A model generated the notes under the pieces. The model was not told the DNA's origin and searched no databases. It was given only the letters and a program-made list of their open reading frames with translations. Shown here piece after piece: positions 47,780 through 55,958 of a DNA stretch of 64,000 bases (positions are counted from its first letter, which is position 1; each line of letters begins with the position of its first letter). Made by a program: the position numbers and the translations under genes. The DNA is taken from assembly GCF_012516395.1 (NCBI RefSeq), contig NZ_CP051206.1:4469334-4533333 (forward strand). The letters run 5' to 3'. Origin of the DNA: Dolichospermum flos-aquae CCAP 1403/13F. Its GTDB lineage: Bacteria > Cyanobacteriota > Cyanobacteriia > Cyanobacteriales > Nostocaceae.

Positions 47780-48313
47780 ATGATGAAATTTACTCTATCT
47801 CGTCTTTTGCCTTTAGTTGTTGGTAGTGCTGCTGCTAGTGTCCTTGCTAGTATGTCTCCTGCTAAGGCGATTACATTGAATGTCAATGGTCAAAATGTAA
47901 CCGCCGATAAAATTACAGTCAATAAGGGCAATTTTGAAAAGTCCATCGCTCAAATTAAGCACAGTCCTTGGTGGGAAAATTCGGGATTAGCGGAGATGTT
48001 GTCTAACGATGAGAAGGCAGAAGGTGGAAAATTTGTATACAGTGCGGTTAAGACCTACGCTGGAATTATTAAGGTAAACTTTTGGAGCAAAGGAGCAGAC
48101 GAATATAAAGGAGCAGACGAATATATCGAAATAAATCCCATAAATTTTGGAGCGAATCAAATCCAGCACGTTGTCGTACAAGTGCCCTTTGATATTTCCG
48201 GAAGCGCTACCATTCCCGCAGTCGGCGCTCTACTCTTGGCCGCAAGATGGAAAGCTAGAAAAAGCATAGCATCAAAAACCCGCACTGCCAACCCTGATGT
48301 AGCGGTTTCCTAG
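47780..48313 (+). CDS. secreted protein with C-terminal sorting-like tail
   Basis: A 177-residue protein with a clear signal peptide (about residues 1-30, ending SPAKA). The central domain has no catalytic motif, and the tail SGSATIPAVGALLLAARWKARKS resembles cyanobacterial C-terminal anchor signals (short motif, hydrophobic stretch, basic end). The hydrophobic part is shorter than normal, so anchoring may be impaired. An in-frame 15-base duplication gives GADEYKGADEY. The start codon ATGATG abuts the structured element 47358-47779. Function unknown. Confidence 0.65.
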   Translation: MMKFTLSRLLPLVVGSAAASVLASMSPAKAITLNVNGQNVTADKITVNKGNFEKSIAQIKHSPWWENSGLAEMLSNDEKAEGGKFVYSAVKTYAGIIKVNFWSKGADEYKGADEYIEINPINFGANQIQHVVVQVPFDISGSATIPAVGALLLAARWKARKSIASKTRTANPDVAVS

Positions 48314-48497
48314 GTGGACAATTGTTGGGGTGACGCTTTGTGTTTAGACCTGACCTTGGGCGTACTGCTATTTCTGATGCCTAAACTCGTCAAAAACCGA
48401 CTACCCCAACTACATTTTTCTTGTTTCTTTTTTAGTGGGTTATATCGCTTGCAAAAGCATTTGTATCGTTTACAAGCAATTTATACCATTGCCATAA

Positions 48498-48704
48498 CTA
48501 TACTAAGACTTCTACTTGTTTAGTTTCAATAGTCAATGGCAAGCCAATCTCTGCCCTCACTTGTAAGCAAGCAGAAATCGCATCTTGAATATTCTCTAAA
48601 GCCTCTTCTTTTGTCGCTCCCTGACTAATGCAACCAGGAATACTAGGACATTCAATAATCCAGACACCATCTTCATCTCGATCAATCGTGACATTGAATT
48701 TCAT
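48498..48704 (-). CDS. orphan HicB-family antitoxin-like protein
   Basis: A 68-residue HicB partial-RNase-H-fold protein: FNVTIDRDEDGVWIIECPSIPGCISQGATKEEAL with the usual GCISQG turn (split: DEDGVWIIECPSIPGC, ISQGATKEEAL), then NIQDAISACL. HicB normally neutralises HicA, an mRNA interferase of about 60-80 residues. No HicA frame is present on either side, so this is an orphan or solo regulator. It lacks a DNA-binding extension. Confidence 0.85.
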   Translation of the reverse strand: MKFNVTIDRDEDGVWIIECPSIPGCISQGATKEEALENIQDAISACLQVRAEIGLPLTIETKQVEVLV

Positions 48705-48813
48705 ACTAAGTTGTAGTTAAGTAATACCTGTATTTTAGCTTTGAAAATTTCGATTATTAGTCTTAATGGAAGATTACCGCAGATTCTCGAAAAAAGTCAA
48801 TTGCTGGTGTATT

Positions 48814-49509
48814 TCACAAATTGCCATAAACGGGAATTGCTGCACCACGGACATCCTTGGCTGCTTCTGAGGCTAAAAAACAAATAACTTGGGCAATAGA
48901 TTCGGGTTTTACCCATTTATCAGCGATTTCTGTGGGTGTACCTACTCTGTTAGCGGGGGTATCAATGACACTGGGGAGAATGGTATTAGCGGTAATGTTA
49001 GTACCTTTGGTTTCATCGGCTATCGCTTTTGTTAAGGCTATCACTCCAGCTTTGGCCGCAGAATAAGCCGCTAATTGTCCTGCTGGTTCAGCACCAGCGC
49101 GAGAACTGACGGTAACAATCCGCCCATAGCCGTTTTCTAACATACTTTTAAGGCTATATTTGCAAGTCAAAAAAGTTGTATTTAAGTTGATATCTATTTC
49201 CTGTTTCCAATCATAAAAGCTGTATTCGTGAGTTTTTCCTTTAGAAAATCCACCAACTAAATGAATTAACACATCTACTTTTGTCATGCGACTGACAAGT
49301 TTTTCTACTGAGGCTTCATCTTCTAAATTAGCAGGAATAAAATGAATTCTGGCAAAATCCGCCGGGGCAATAATTCCTTTGAGCCGTTCTACATCTTTAG
49401 GATTACGATAAGGAATAATCACATCTGCACCTTGGGCTATAACTGCGGGTGTTACACCCAAACCTAGTCCACCTGTGCCACCTGTAAGTAAAACTTGTTT
49501 GCCTTTCAT
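48814..49509 (-). CDS. short-chain dehydrogenase/reductase
   Basis: A 231-residue SDR oxidoreductase. The NAD(P) loop is LLTGGTGGLGLGV at the start, then LIHLVGGFSKG (NNAG-equivalent), catalytic Ser in VTVSSRAG and YSAAK (Tyr/Lys). ATG 49509 has a good upstream AGGAGT and starts directly at the fold. The longer frame to 49665 runs through a MITE and is rejected. Substrate unknown. Confidence 0.9.
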   Translation of the reverse strand: MKGKQVLLTGGTGGLGLGVTPAVIAQGADVIIPYRNPKDVERLKGIIAPADFARIHFIPANLEDEASVEKLVSRMTKVDVLIHLVGGFSKGKTHEYSFYDWKQEIDINLNTTFLTCKYSLKSMLENGYGRIVTVSSRAGAEPAGQLAAYSAAKAGVIALTKAIADETKGTNITANTILPSVIDTPANRVGTPTEIADKWVKPESIAQVICFLASEAAKDVRGAAIPVYGNL

Positions 49510-49541
49510 AAAAAGATGCACTCCTTGGATATTCTTTATTC

Positions 49542-49722
49542 GGCGTTGCTGATAGCCTGCGTGGCGTTCGCGGTAGCGTGCCGGAGGCATTAGCCATATT
49601 GAGGTATGAAATTCCCAAATTGAACCTTTAAAACTCTTACCTTTGAGTCTACTCTTCGAGATCACGAAGCGTGATTGCGCCTTTGCGTGAGACTAAAATT
49701 CATACCCTTAATCAGCAACGCC
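49542..49722. repeat. 181-bp MITE with 12-bp ends and 8-bp target duplication
   Basis: Perfect terminal inverted repeats GGCGTTGCTGAT and ATCAGCAACGCC, flanked on both sides by the direct repeat CTTTATTC (49534-49541 and 49723-49730). Non-coding interior with another common repeat (gcgtggcgttcgcggtagcg). It sits 33 bases upstream of the SDR start codon. The transposase family is not identifiable from the ends by eye. Confidence 0.9.
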
Positions 49723-50086
49723 CTTTATTCAAGATAGCGTGGATTTTCCAGAATCAATTTCATGATTTTGTTTCGCGCAATCTCTCTTAGATATCCCGCA
49801 GATGTAGGCACAAAGGGGCAAAAGAAGAAACACACAGTGCTGTCATAGAGACGCGGGATTTGGCATATCTAATTAGGGCTGGGCTTGCTACACAAACAAA
49901 GTCCGCACTTCGACAAGCTCAGTGACCGCCTGCGCGGACTAAGGAAAAATCAAGAATTGAAACCCACGCAGGTGGGTTTTGCCTGTGTAGACGCGGTTTC
50001 TAACCGCCCGTTTAACGTTAACTTGACACCTATAATCACTGCTAAAGCCCTACCTTCACAGACAACTTTTTCAGCAAACCTTAATT

Positions 50087-50175
50087 AAACATCTCCGAGA
50101 ATTAAATGTGCGTGACTTTAAACCCTTGTAGAGACGTTCCATGGAACGTCTCTACAATATTTTTCGGAGATGTCT
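50087..50175. repeat. 89-bp palindromic MITE-like element, copy 2
   Basis: Same length and ends as 9259-9347 (AAACATCTCCGAG and TCGGAGATGTCT, with ATT on both flanks). The central hairpin has GTAGAGACGTTCC where copy 1 has GTAGATACGTTCC, with the matching change on the opposite arm. The surrounding gap 49731-50323 holds other short repeats (cccacgcaggtgggttttg; gacaagctcagtgaccgcctg) but no gene. Confidence 0.88.
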
Positions 50176-50323
50176 ATTGAAGACAGTAACTAAGTAGGTT
50201 GGCGTTGAAAATTGTCGTTATGGCAAGGCAAAAGGCAATCATGCAAGAGTGAAGAGAGTTTAGGCGATTTTACTTTTCTTTACACAGATTGGTTTTATTG
50301 TGTTCACCTACTTATGTTAAATG

Positions 50324-50641
50324 TTAAAGCTTTGTTTGCAGATGTTGTACTAATTGTGGTGCTTGCACAACACCTTCAATTCTATCTACAGGCTGTCCTT
50401 GCTTAAATAGTACCAAGGTTGGTAAAGCCGCAATCCCGTATCGGCTGGCTAATTCTGTATACTTTTCCGTATCAATCTTGACAATCCGCAAACGGTTTTT
50501 CAATTGACTGTTGACTTGTTCTAAAATTGGCACCATCATTTGACAAGGACCACACCAGTCAGCATAAAAGTCTACCAATACGGGTACATCTGAACCAGAT
50601 AGCATTTCTTCAAAGCTGTTGAATTCTTTTTTAATGGTCAT
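50324..50641 (-). CDS. trxA: thioredoxin
   Basis: A 105-residue thioredoxin with the redox motif WCGPC (FYADWCGPCQMMVPIL), the cis-proline segment AALPTLVLFKQG and the usual end. It reduces disulphides of many enzymes in light-linked regulation. The FYADWCGPCQMM context and Gly-rich loop fit a conventional m- or y-type-like thioredoxin; exact type is open. Confidence 0.95.
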   Translation of the reverse strand: MTIKKEFNSFEEMLSGSDVPVLVDFYADWCGPCQMMVPILEQVNSQLKNRLRIVKIDTEKYTELASRYGIAALPTLVLFKQGQPVDRIEGVVQAPQLVQHLQTKL

Positions 50642-50734
50642 AACACACCAGTTTTTAATTAATTGTTTGTTTTCATGTTAGTTCTTAGAATCTGGAATTT
50701 GTATATGTTTATATTTTTTATAGATCCCCTTTTG

Positions 50735-50767
50735 AGATCCCCGACTTCTTAAAGAAGTCGGGGATCT
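50735..50767. terminator. hairpin after PDH E2 gene
   Basis: AGATCCCCGACTTC pairs with GAAGTCGGGGATCT, a long perfect stem 13 bases beyond the E2 stop codon (minus strand). The same motif with variation occurs at 63115-63147. It is a dispersed repeat that probably works as a bidirectional terminator. Confidence 0.7.
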
Positions 50768-50779
50768 GAGTATTAGTGC

Positions 50780-52093
50780 TTACATTGTCAAAGACTGAGG
50801 ATTGGTTTCAATCAATTTTGCTAAGTCTTGCAAGAATCCGGCGGCATCAGCACCATAAATGATACGATGATCACAGGTAACAGTTACTTGCATTTGTTGA
50901 CGGACACCAAATAGGCCGTCGGCTGTGGCTACTACTTGGGGACGTGATGCGCCAATGGCTAAGATAGAACCTTGTCCAGGCGGTAAAATGGCATCAAAGG
51001 TATCTACACCAAACATTCCCAAGTTGGAGAGGGTGAAAGTACCGCTGTTATATTCTACTGGTTGTAGTTGTTTAGCTCTAGCGCGTTCTACTAAAGATTT
51101 CCAATTGCGAGATAAAGAGTAGATATCAACTGCATCTGCATTTTGTAAAACGGGTGTGATTAAACCACCATCATCCATGGCTACGGCGACAGAAACGTTA
51201 ATATTAGGGTGATTGACAATTCCTTGATCTGAGTAGCTGGCATTAAGGATGGGGTGTTTTTGTAATGTTATGGCTACAGCTTTGGCTAATAGCGCGGTCA
51301 TTGTCACACCTTTAGACTTAATTTGTTTGTAAAGTTTATCGAGTCCATCGGTGCTAATTGTGTAACTGACACGGAACACAGGTACAGATAAACTGGCTAC
51401 CATGCCCCGAACTACTGCATTTTGTAAGGTTGTGAATGGCACTACTTGACCAGGAACGGCACTAGTAACTACTGGTGTGGCGACAGGTGCAGGTGCAGCT
51501 ACGGGTACAGGTGCGGCTACAGGTGCAGGTGCGGCTACAGGTGCAGGTGCGGGAGTGACAACGGGGGTAGTAACGGGTTGGACTTTACCGACTGCCACTT
51601 CTATATCTTCCGCCACAATACGACCGTAGGGACCACTACCTGTGAGAGTATTTAAATCAACTTTGAGTTCTTTGGCTAGTTTGCGAGCGCGGGGTGAAAC
51701 TACGACTCTGCCGGGTTCATGGTTAGAACCATTTTGAGATGGGGTGGCAGGGGCGGCAATTGCGGCAGCGGGTACGGGTATAGGGGCAGGTGTGGAGGGA
51801 GCAGCAGCACCGTCTGCGTTGGCTAAGGACTGGGCTGTGGCGATTTCTGCTTCTGTTTCGGCAATGTATGCGATCGCTGCGCCGACTGGGGCAGTTTCAC
51901 CGGCGGGAACAATGATATGGGCAAGATATCCTTCATAGAAGGTTTCCACGTCCATATCAGCTTTATCTGATTCGACAACCACCACTGTTTCGCCTTTCTC
52001 CACTTTATCTCCAGGCGACTTGACCCAGGAGACAATTTTGCCTTCGGTCATGGTGGAACTCAGCGCCGGCATAAATACTTCGTTAATGCTCAT
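50780..52093 (-). CDS. pdhC: dihydrolipoamide acetyltransferase (PDH E2)
   Basis: Core acetyltransferase of pyruvate dehydrogenase. The 437-residue protein has one lipoyl domain with the lipoyl-lysine in ESDKADMDVETF (about residue 44) and an Ala/Pro linker. The E3-binding domain is VVVSPRARKLAKEL and GSGPYGRIVAEDI, followed by a second linker of APVAAP repeats and the catalytic domain ending in CDHRIIYGADAAGF (His/Asp pair). The MPALSSTMTEGKIVSW start is standard. E1 and E3 genes are not adjacent, as usual in cyanobacteria. Confidence 0.95.
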   Translation of the reverse strand: MSINEVFMPALSSTMTEGKIVSWVKSPGDKVEKGETVVVVESDKADMDVETFYEGYLAHIIVPAGETAPVGAAIAYIAETEAEIATAQSLANADGAAAPSTPAPIPVPAAAIAAPATPSQNGSNHEPGRVVVSPRARKLAKELKVDLNTLTGSGPYGRIVAEDIEVAVGKVQPVTTPVVTPAPAPVAAPAPVAAPVPVAAPAPVATPVVTSAVPGQVVPFTTLQNAVVRGMVASLSVPVFRVSYTISTDGLDKLYKQIKSKGVTMTALLAKAVAITLQKHPILNASYSDQGIVNHPNINVSVAVAMDDGGLITPVLQNADAVDIYSLSRNWKSLVERARAKQLQPVEYNSGTFTLSNLGMFGVDTFDAILPPGQGSILAIGASRPQVVATADGLFGVRQQMQVTVTCDHRIIYGADAAGFLQDLAKLIETNPQSLTM

Positions 52094-52498
52094 GATATGG
52101 TGGTTTCAGAATCAATTATATATGGACTTCAATCTACGAATTTTAACAGTTTTGTGATCAAGTGGGTGATTTTTTGGAAAAATCAGATGATTGATAACTA
52201 TCTGTTTTTCTGCACAAAACACAACCGATTACTTGATTGTCAGCGGTTTTGGGCAGTTGAATAGATTTTTATGAGAAGATAGTTCTTCCTTATCAATTAT
52301 ATGATAACAAATTCAAAATCATTTGTCAACTCCCTTAATTATTAATTTCCCCCCTACTCAGGGTAGTGGTTAAGCGTAATGCTGATTGGTGTCAACTTCA
52401 TGGATAAGCTTGTAACTGTAGAGGCAGAGCCTCTGTGATAGCATTCCCAGTCAGAGACTGGGAACGAGATATGCTAAACTTCTACTTCAGTGCTAATG
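52094..52498. other. E2 upstream gap with half-copy repeat
   Basis: A 405-base gene-free stretch. Bases 52419-52470 carry the right half of the TCTCGTTCCCA element (gaggcagagcctctgtgata, then cattcccagtc...gactgggaacgagat), nearly identical to 6387-6435. Upstream is AT-rich sequence with no clear motif. Confidence 0.7.
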
Positions 52499-52948
52499 TT
52501 AGATATCTCCGCGAATTTCTTCGACAATACCATCACGGAGGACAACTTCAACCTGCATTTTACTAATCAAATTATCACCTAGTTCAATCCGGAAAAAGCT
52601 TTCCATTTGAAATTGATTAACTTCTTGATCTAATTCCAATAATTGTACTTGCTGGAGGTTTTGCAGCATTTGGTTTTTCTGCTCTAGAAGTTCACTTTTC
52701 TTTTGACTGACTTGCAGTTGAATGTTGTCAATTTGTTGGAGTGTTTGGGGTCCTGGTGGTTGCACACTCTGTTTTTGAATGGCGCTAACTGCTCTTTGTC
52801 CTTCAACGTCTAATTGTTGCAGTTGTTGGTCAACTTGATTAATTTGACCTTGTAGTTGCTGTTGTACTTCCTCTTTCCAGAGACTAGTAACTATGGCTTT
52901 GACATTAATCGGGCGTTTTAAAAGCAATTGAGGGTTGGAAACATCCAT
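52499..52948 (-). CDS. YlqD-family protein
   Basis: A 149-residue protein: short N-terminal strand segment (LLLKRPINVKAIVT), a long Gln-rich coiled coil (about residues 24-105) and a C-terminal beta segment (FFRIELGDNLISKM, VVLRDGIVEEIRG). This matches the YlqD family as I recall it; function is unknown. It stands upstream of a repeat gap and downstream of the acyl-ACP synthetase gene on the same strand. Confidence 0.75.
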   Translation of the reverse strand: MDVSNPQLLLKRPINVKAIVTSLWKEEVQQQLQGQINQVDQQLQQLDVEGQRAVSAIQKQSVQPPGPQTLQQIDNIQLQVSQKKSELLEQKNQMLQNLQQVQLLELDQEVNQFQMESFFRIELGDNLISKMQVEVVLRDGIVEEIRGDI

Positions 52949-53079
52949 AAAAATTGTCCGTTCACTCTTAAATAGTTTGTAGTGTGGAGGGGAGTTAGGA
53001 GAAAGAAAAAAGAAAATTCCTTTCCTCTGCTTCCCTATATCTCCATTAAGTTCTGAAAGATTATCTGCGATTTAGGGAA

Positions 53080-55044
53080 TTATTTGGCAAACATTGCGTT
53101 AATAATATCGCAATATCGGGCCATGACAACGTGACGACGGATTTTGAGCGTTTGTGTCATGAGTCCATTTTCAATTGAGAATTGTTCCTCAATGAGTTTG
53201 AACGGTCCAACACGATCATCGGCTCGGTAGCTGGGACGGTTTTGAACTTCCCGATTTAATTCCTGACGAAACAAATCCTGGACTATTTTACTCTCTAAGT
53301 CAATTTTTTGACTATTATTTTGAGTTTCTGCCCATTTTTCTAAGGCTTCTAGGTTGGGAACAATCAAAGCGCCAATACTCCGTTGATCTTGCCCTACTAA
53401 CATGATTTGGTCAATATAGGGTGATCTTAAACAAGCATCTTCTATGGGCTGGGGTTCGATGTTTTCCCCATTGGTTAAAACAATGGTGTCTTTTGCTCTA
53501 CCTGTTAATACTAAGTCATTTTCAGGAGTTACCCAACCTAAATCACCGCTATCAAACCAACCTTCTGTGTCTATGGCTTTGGTTGTGGCTTCGGGATTTT
53601 GATAATAGCCCTGCATGATTTGTGGCCCTTTGAGCAGGACTAAACCCCGTTCTCCCACTGGTAGAGGTTGACGAGTCTCAGGATTGACAATTTTCACTTC
53701 TGTACCGGGAATGGGTTGTCCTGAAGAACCCCGTAAATTTCGCCAAGGACGACGAGCATTAGTTACTGGTGAGGTTTCTGTTAAACCATAACCTTGTAAA
53801 ATTTCCACCCCAACAATTTCAAAAAAGTTATCTATATATGCAGGTAGCGCCCCACCACCACTAATAACGTGCTTGATGTTGCCGCCAGTAGCTTCTCGCA
53901 CTTTGGCATAAACTAATTTTTCACCGAGTGCATGGAATAATAATAAACCCAATTCTGTTATTTTGGCTTGGGAACGTTCAATAAATGAAGCGTGAATGTG
54001 ATTTAAACTCAATCCCTGGCAAATACGCCGTGCTTCAATATATTTCTGGCTCATTTCTAGTAAGAACTTCACCAAACTTTGTTTTTTGGCTGGTTGTTCG
54101 CGGAATTGCTTTTGCACTCCTTCATAAATTGATTCCCATAGTCGAGGAACAGCAATCATGTAATTGGGTTTAAATTTCTTTAAATCCCCTTTCACAGAAC
54201 GCAAATTAGTGTAAATTTGGGTACAACCTTGAGAAAGTAGGAAATATTCTCCACTGCGTTCATAACTATGCCATGTGGGCAAAATACTGAGGGCAATATC
54301 TCCTTTTTTGGGTTGTACTACTGTTCCTAAGTTTTTAACTTGGTGCAGCAAATTTTTGTGAGATAGCATCACACCCTTGGGTTTTCCCGTAGTACCAGAG
54401 GTATAAATTAGGGTTGCTAAACTTTCGCTGCTTTGTTTGGTAGCTATTAAAGTGTTGTTACTACCAATATCTAATAATTGGGAAAAGTTCACCACTGGAA
54501 AATTGCGTTCTGTGGGTGGTACTTCATCAGAAAGGAGAACTACCAGCTTAATCGGTAATTCATTTAAGCTTTCTCCTAACTTATTTAGAGTTTTGAGATC
54601 CTCAATTACTAATGCGGTACTGCCACTATGGGAAATAATATAGAGTAATTCTTCTCGTTCTGCTTGAGCGCTACGGACTGCATTTACCGCTCCAGCGGTC
54701 ATTATACCTTGATCGGCAATAAACCAGCGGGGACTGTTATCAGCAATGAGGGAAACCCGTTCACCATAGGGAAGAGTGTCGCTATTGTTTATATTGATGC
54801 CTAATGTCTGTAAACCAGCCGCAAATTGTTGAATTTGCCCTGACAACTGACTATAGGTAATTTTTACTTCTGGTTTGGAGTGGGGGTTATGCAGGGCAAC
54901 AATATTACCAAATTTCCTGGCAGCTAAAGTCCAAATTTCTGGGAGTGACTCGACGTTTGTGTAATCTACTAAACTCTGTAATGCCAGACGTTCTCGCTCA
55001 GAAATGTTAGCCAAAAAAGAAGTTGCCGATTGGTTTTGTGTCAT
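53080..55044 (-). CDS. aas: long-chain acyl-ACP/acyl-CoA synthetase
   Basis: AMP-forming enzyme that activates free fatty acids; in cyanobacteria the single such enzyme mainly makes acyl-ACP and recycles fatty acids. Of 654 residues, the AMP-binding P-loop is IYTSGTTGKPKGVMLSHKN, then PTWHSYER, GYGLTETSPV, GWFDSGDLG and LTGRAKDTIVLTNGENIEP. ATG 55044 is preferred to TTG 55065. It includes the insertion typical of long-chain enzymes after the first motif. Confidence 0.92.
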   Translation of the reverse strand: MTQNQSATSFLANISERERLALQSLVDYTNVESLPEIWTLAARKFGNIVALHNPHSKPEVKITYSQLSGQIQQFAAGLQTLGININNSDTLPYGERVSLIADNSPRWFIADQGIMTAGAVNAVRSAQAEREELLYIISHSGSTALVIEDLKTLNKLGESLNELPIKLVVLLSDEVPPTERNFPVVNFSQLLDIGSNNTLIATKQSSESLATLIYTSGTTGKPKGVMLSHKNLLHQVKNLGTVVQPKKGDIALSILPTWHSYERSGEYFLLSQGCTQIYTNLRSVKGDLKKFKPNYMIAVPRLWESIYEGVQKQFREQPAKKQSLVKFLLEMSQKYIEARRICQGLSLNHIHASFIERSQAKITELGLLLFHALGEKLVYAKVREATGGNIKHVISGGGALPAYIDNFFEIVGVEILQGYGLTETSPVTNARRPWRNLRGSSGQPIPGTEVKIVNPETRQPLPVGERGLVLLKGPQIMQGYYQNPEATTKAIDTEGWFDSGDLGWVTPENDLVLTGRAKDTIVLTNGENIEPQPIEDACLRSPYIDQIMLVGQDQRSIGALIVPNLEALEKWAETQNNSQKIDLESKIVQDLFRQELNREVQNRPSYRADDRVGPFKLIEEQFSIENGLMTQTLKIRRHVVMARYCDIINAMFAK

Positions 55045-55268
55045 AAATGCTGATGTTAAATTCAATTAATAACCAACTATTTAATCTTTAGTTTACACAT
55101 TAATTGATCACAATTACTGAATTATCACCGTTCCATATATAAAAATCTATGCTAAACTGATTTTATATAAACTAAATACTATGGTTGAGTCTTAGGACAT
55201 TGCCATATATTTTAGTTTTAGTCAAACTGTGTTCATGTAATTTCATTTGGGGGTGATTCCCTATAGAT

Positions 55269-55508
55269 TTGATGGATGTATTATTGCTCACCGTCATCAA
55301 TGCTGGGGCTTGTTTGGCTTTGCCTAGGCTGCTATCTATGGTTTTGGTTCGTAAACCTCAACAATCTCAACCATTTGCCCTTACTCCTAGTTGCAAATCC
55401 GCCAAAATGGAAATGACCAGTTTCCCATATTGTACAGCCTACGGATTAACTGGTAGTCAATCTTGTAAATTTAGTCCGGATTTTTGTTCCCAATGTTCTC
55501 CTAATTAA
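55269..55508 (+). CDS. small hypothetical membrane protein
   Basis: A 79-residue protein with one hydrophobic segment (VLLLTVINAGACLALPRLLSM at about residues 4-24 in total, abbreviated) and a Cys-rich polar tail (CTAYG...CKF...CSQCSPN). Its N-terminal 27 residues resemble the 32-residue protein at 55860-55958 (D-LxLTxxNxxxCLxLPxLLSxxL), so the two are paralogous. No family recognised. Confidence 0.55.
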   Translation: MMDVLLLTVINAGACLALPRLLSMVLVRKPQQSQPFALTPSCKSAKMEMTSFPYCTAYGLTGSQSCKFSPDFCSQCSPN

Positions 55509-55578
55509 AGAGAATATTAGCGAATAATAGCAATCCTCAATTATTTGTGAATATATTTATTTTCTTCTCTGCGCTATT

Positions 55579-55690
55579 AATACAGCACTTCCTGGTGTTA
55601 TGAGGTACATATCTAGCGGGCAAGATGCCCGCACTACAAGAGTTTCATGATTCAACTTTGTCCCTCATAAGAGCGGAAACCGCTGTAATT
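55579..55690. repeat. 112-bp imperfect inverted-repeat element
   Basis: The left end (aatacagcacttcctggtgt, then tatgagg) and the complement of the right end (attacagcggtttccgctct, then tatgagg) align over about 30 bases with gaps. Inside is a smaller common palindrome (gcgggcaagatgcccgc). No ORF. It lies in the 351-base gap between the two paralogous small genes. Confidence 0.6.
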
Positions 55691-55859
55691 CTCGGTAAAA
55701 ACATCAATTTTCACAAATCAGACAGGATTGCTATACATAACAGGGAATAGAAAAGTTGCAAGTATTTAATTTACTTATGCAAGTCAAAGACATTCAAAAA
55801 TTCAAAAATGGTGTTTAGAATGCAAAATCAAGATGTAGTTATCACAGGGAGAGTTATTT

Positions 55860-55958
55860 ATGACTTTATTTGATGGTCTATTTTTAACAATATTGAATAC
55901 GGCTATTTGTTTGGTTTTACCAAAGCTGCTATCTCTGGCTTTATCGGCAAAAAACTAA
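55860..55958 (+). CDS. 32-residue hydrophobic small protein
   Basis: ATG 55860 with a good purine-rich site (agggagag) eight bases upstream encodes MTLFDGLFLTILNTAICLV, then LPKLLSLALSAKN. It resembles the N-terminal helix of the 79-residue protein at 55269 and keeps the LP-LLS motif. Its stop overlaps the recQ stop by four bases on the other strand. A single-helix membrane miniprotein is likely; function unknown. Confidence 0.5.
   Translation: MTLFDGLFLTILNTAICLVLPKLLSLALSAKN

Noticed and set aside
48314-48523. 69-codon frame after the secreted-protein gene
   Set aside because: No start signal, overlaps the hicB end, and the sequence resembles no protein.
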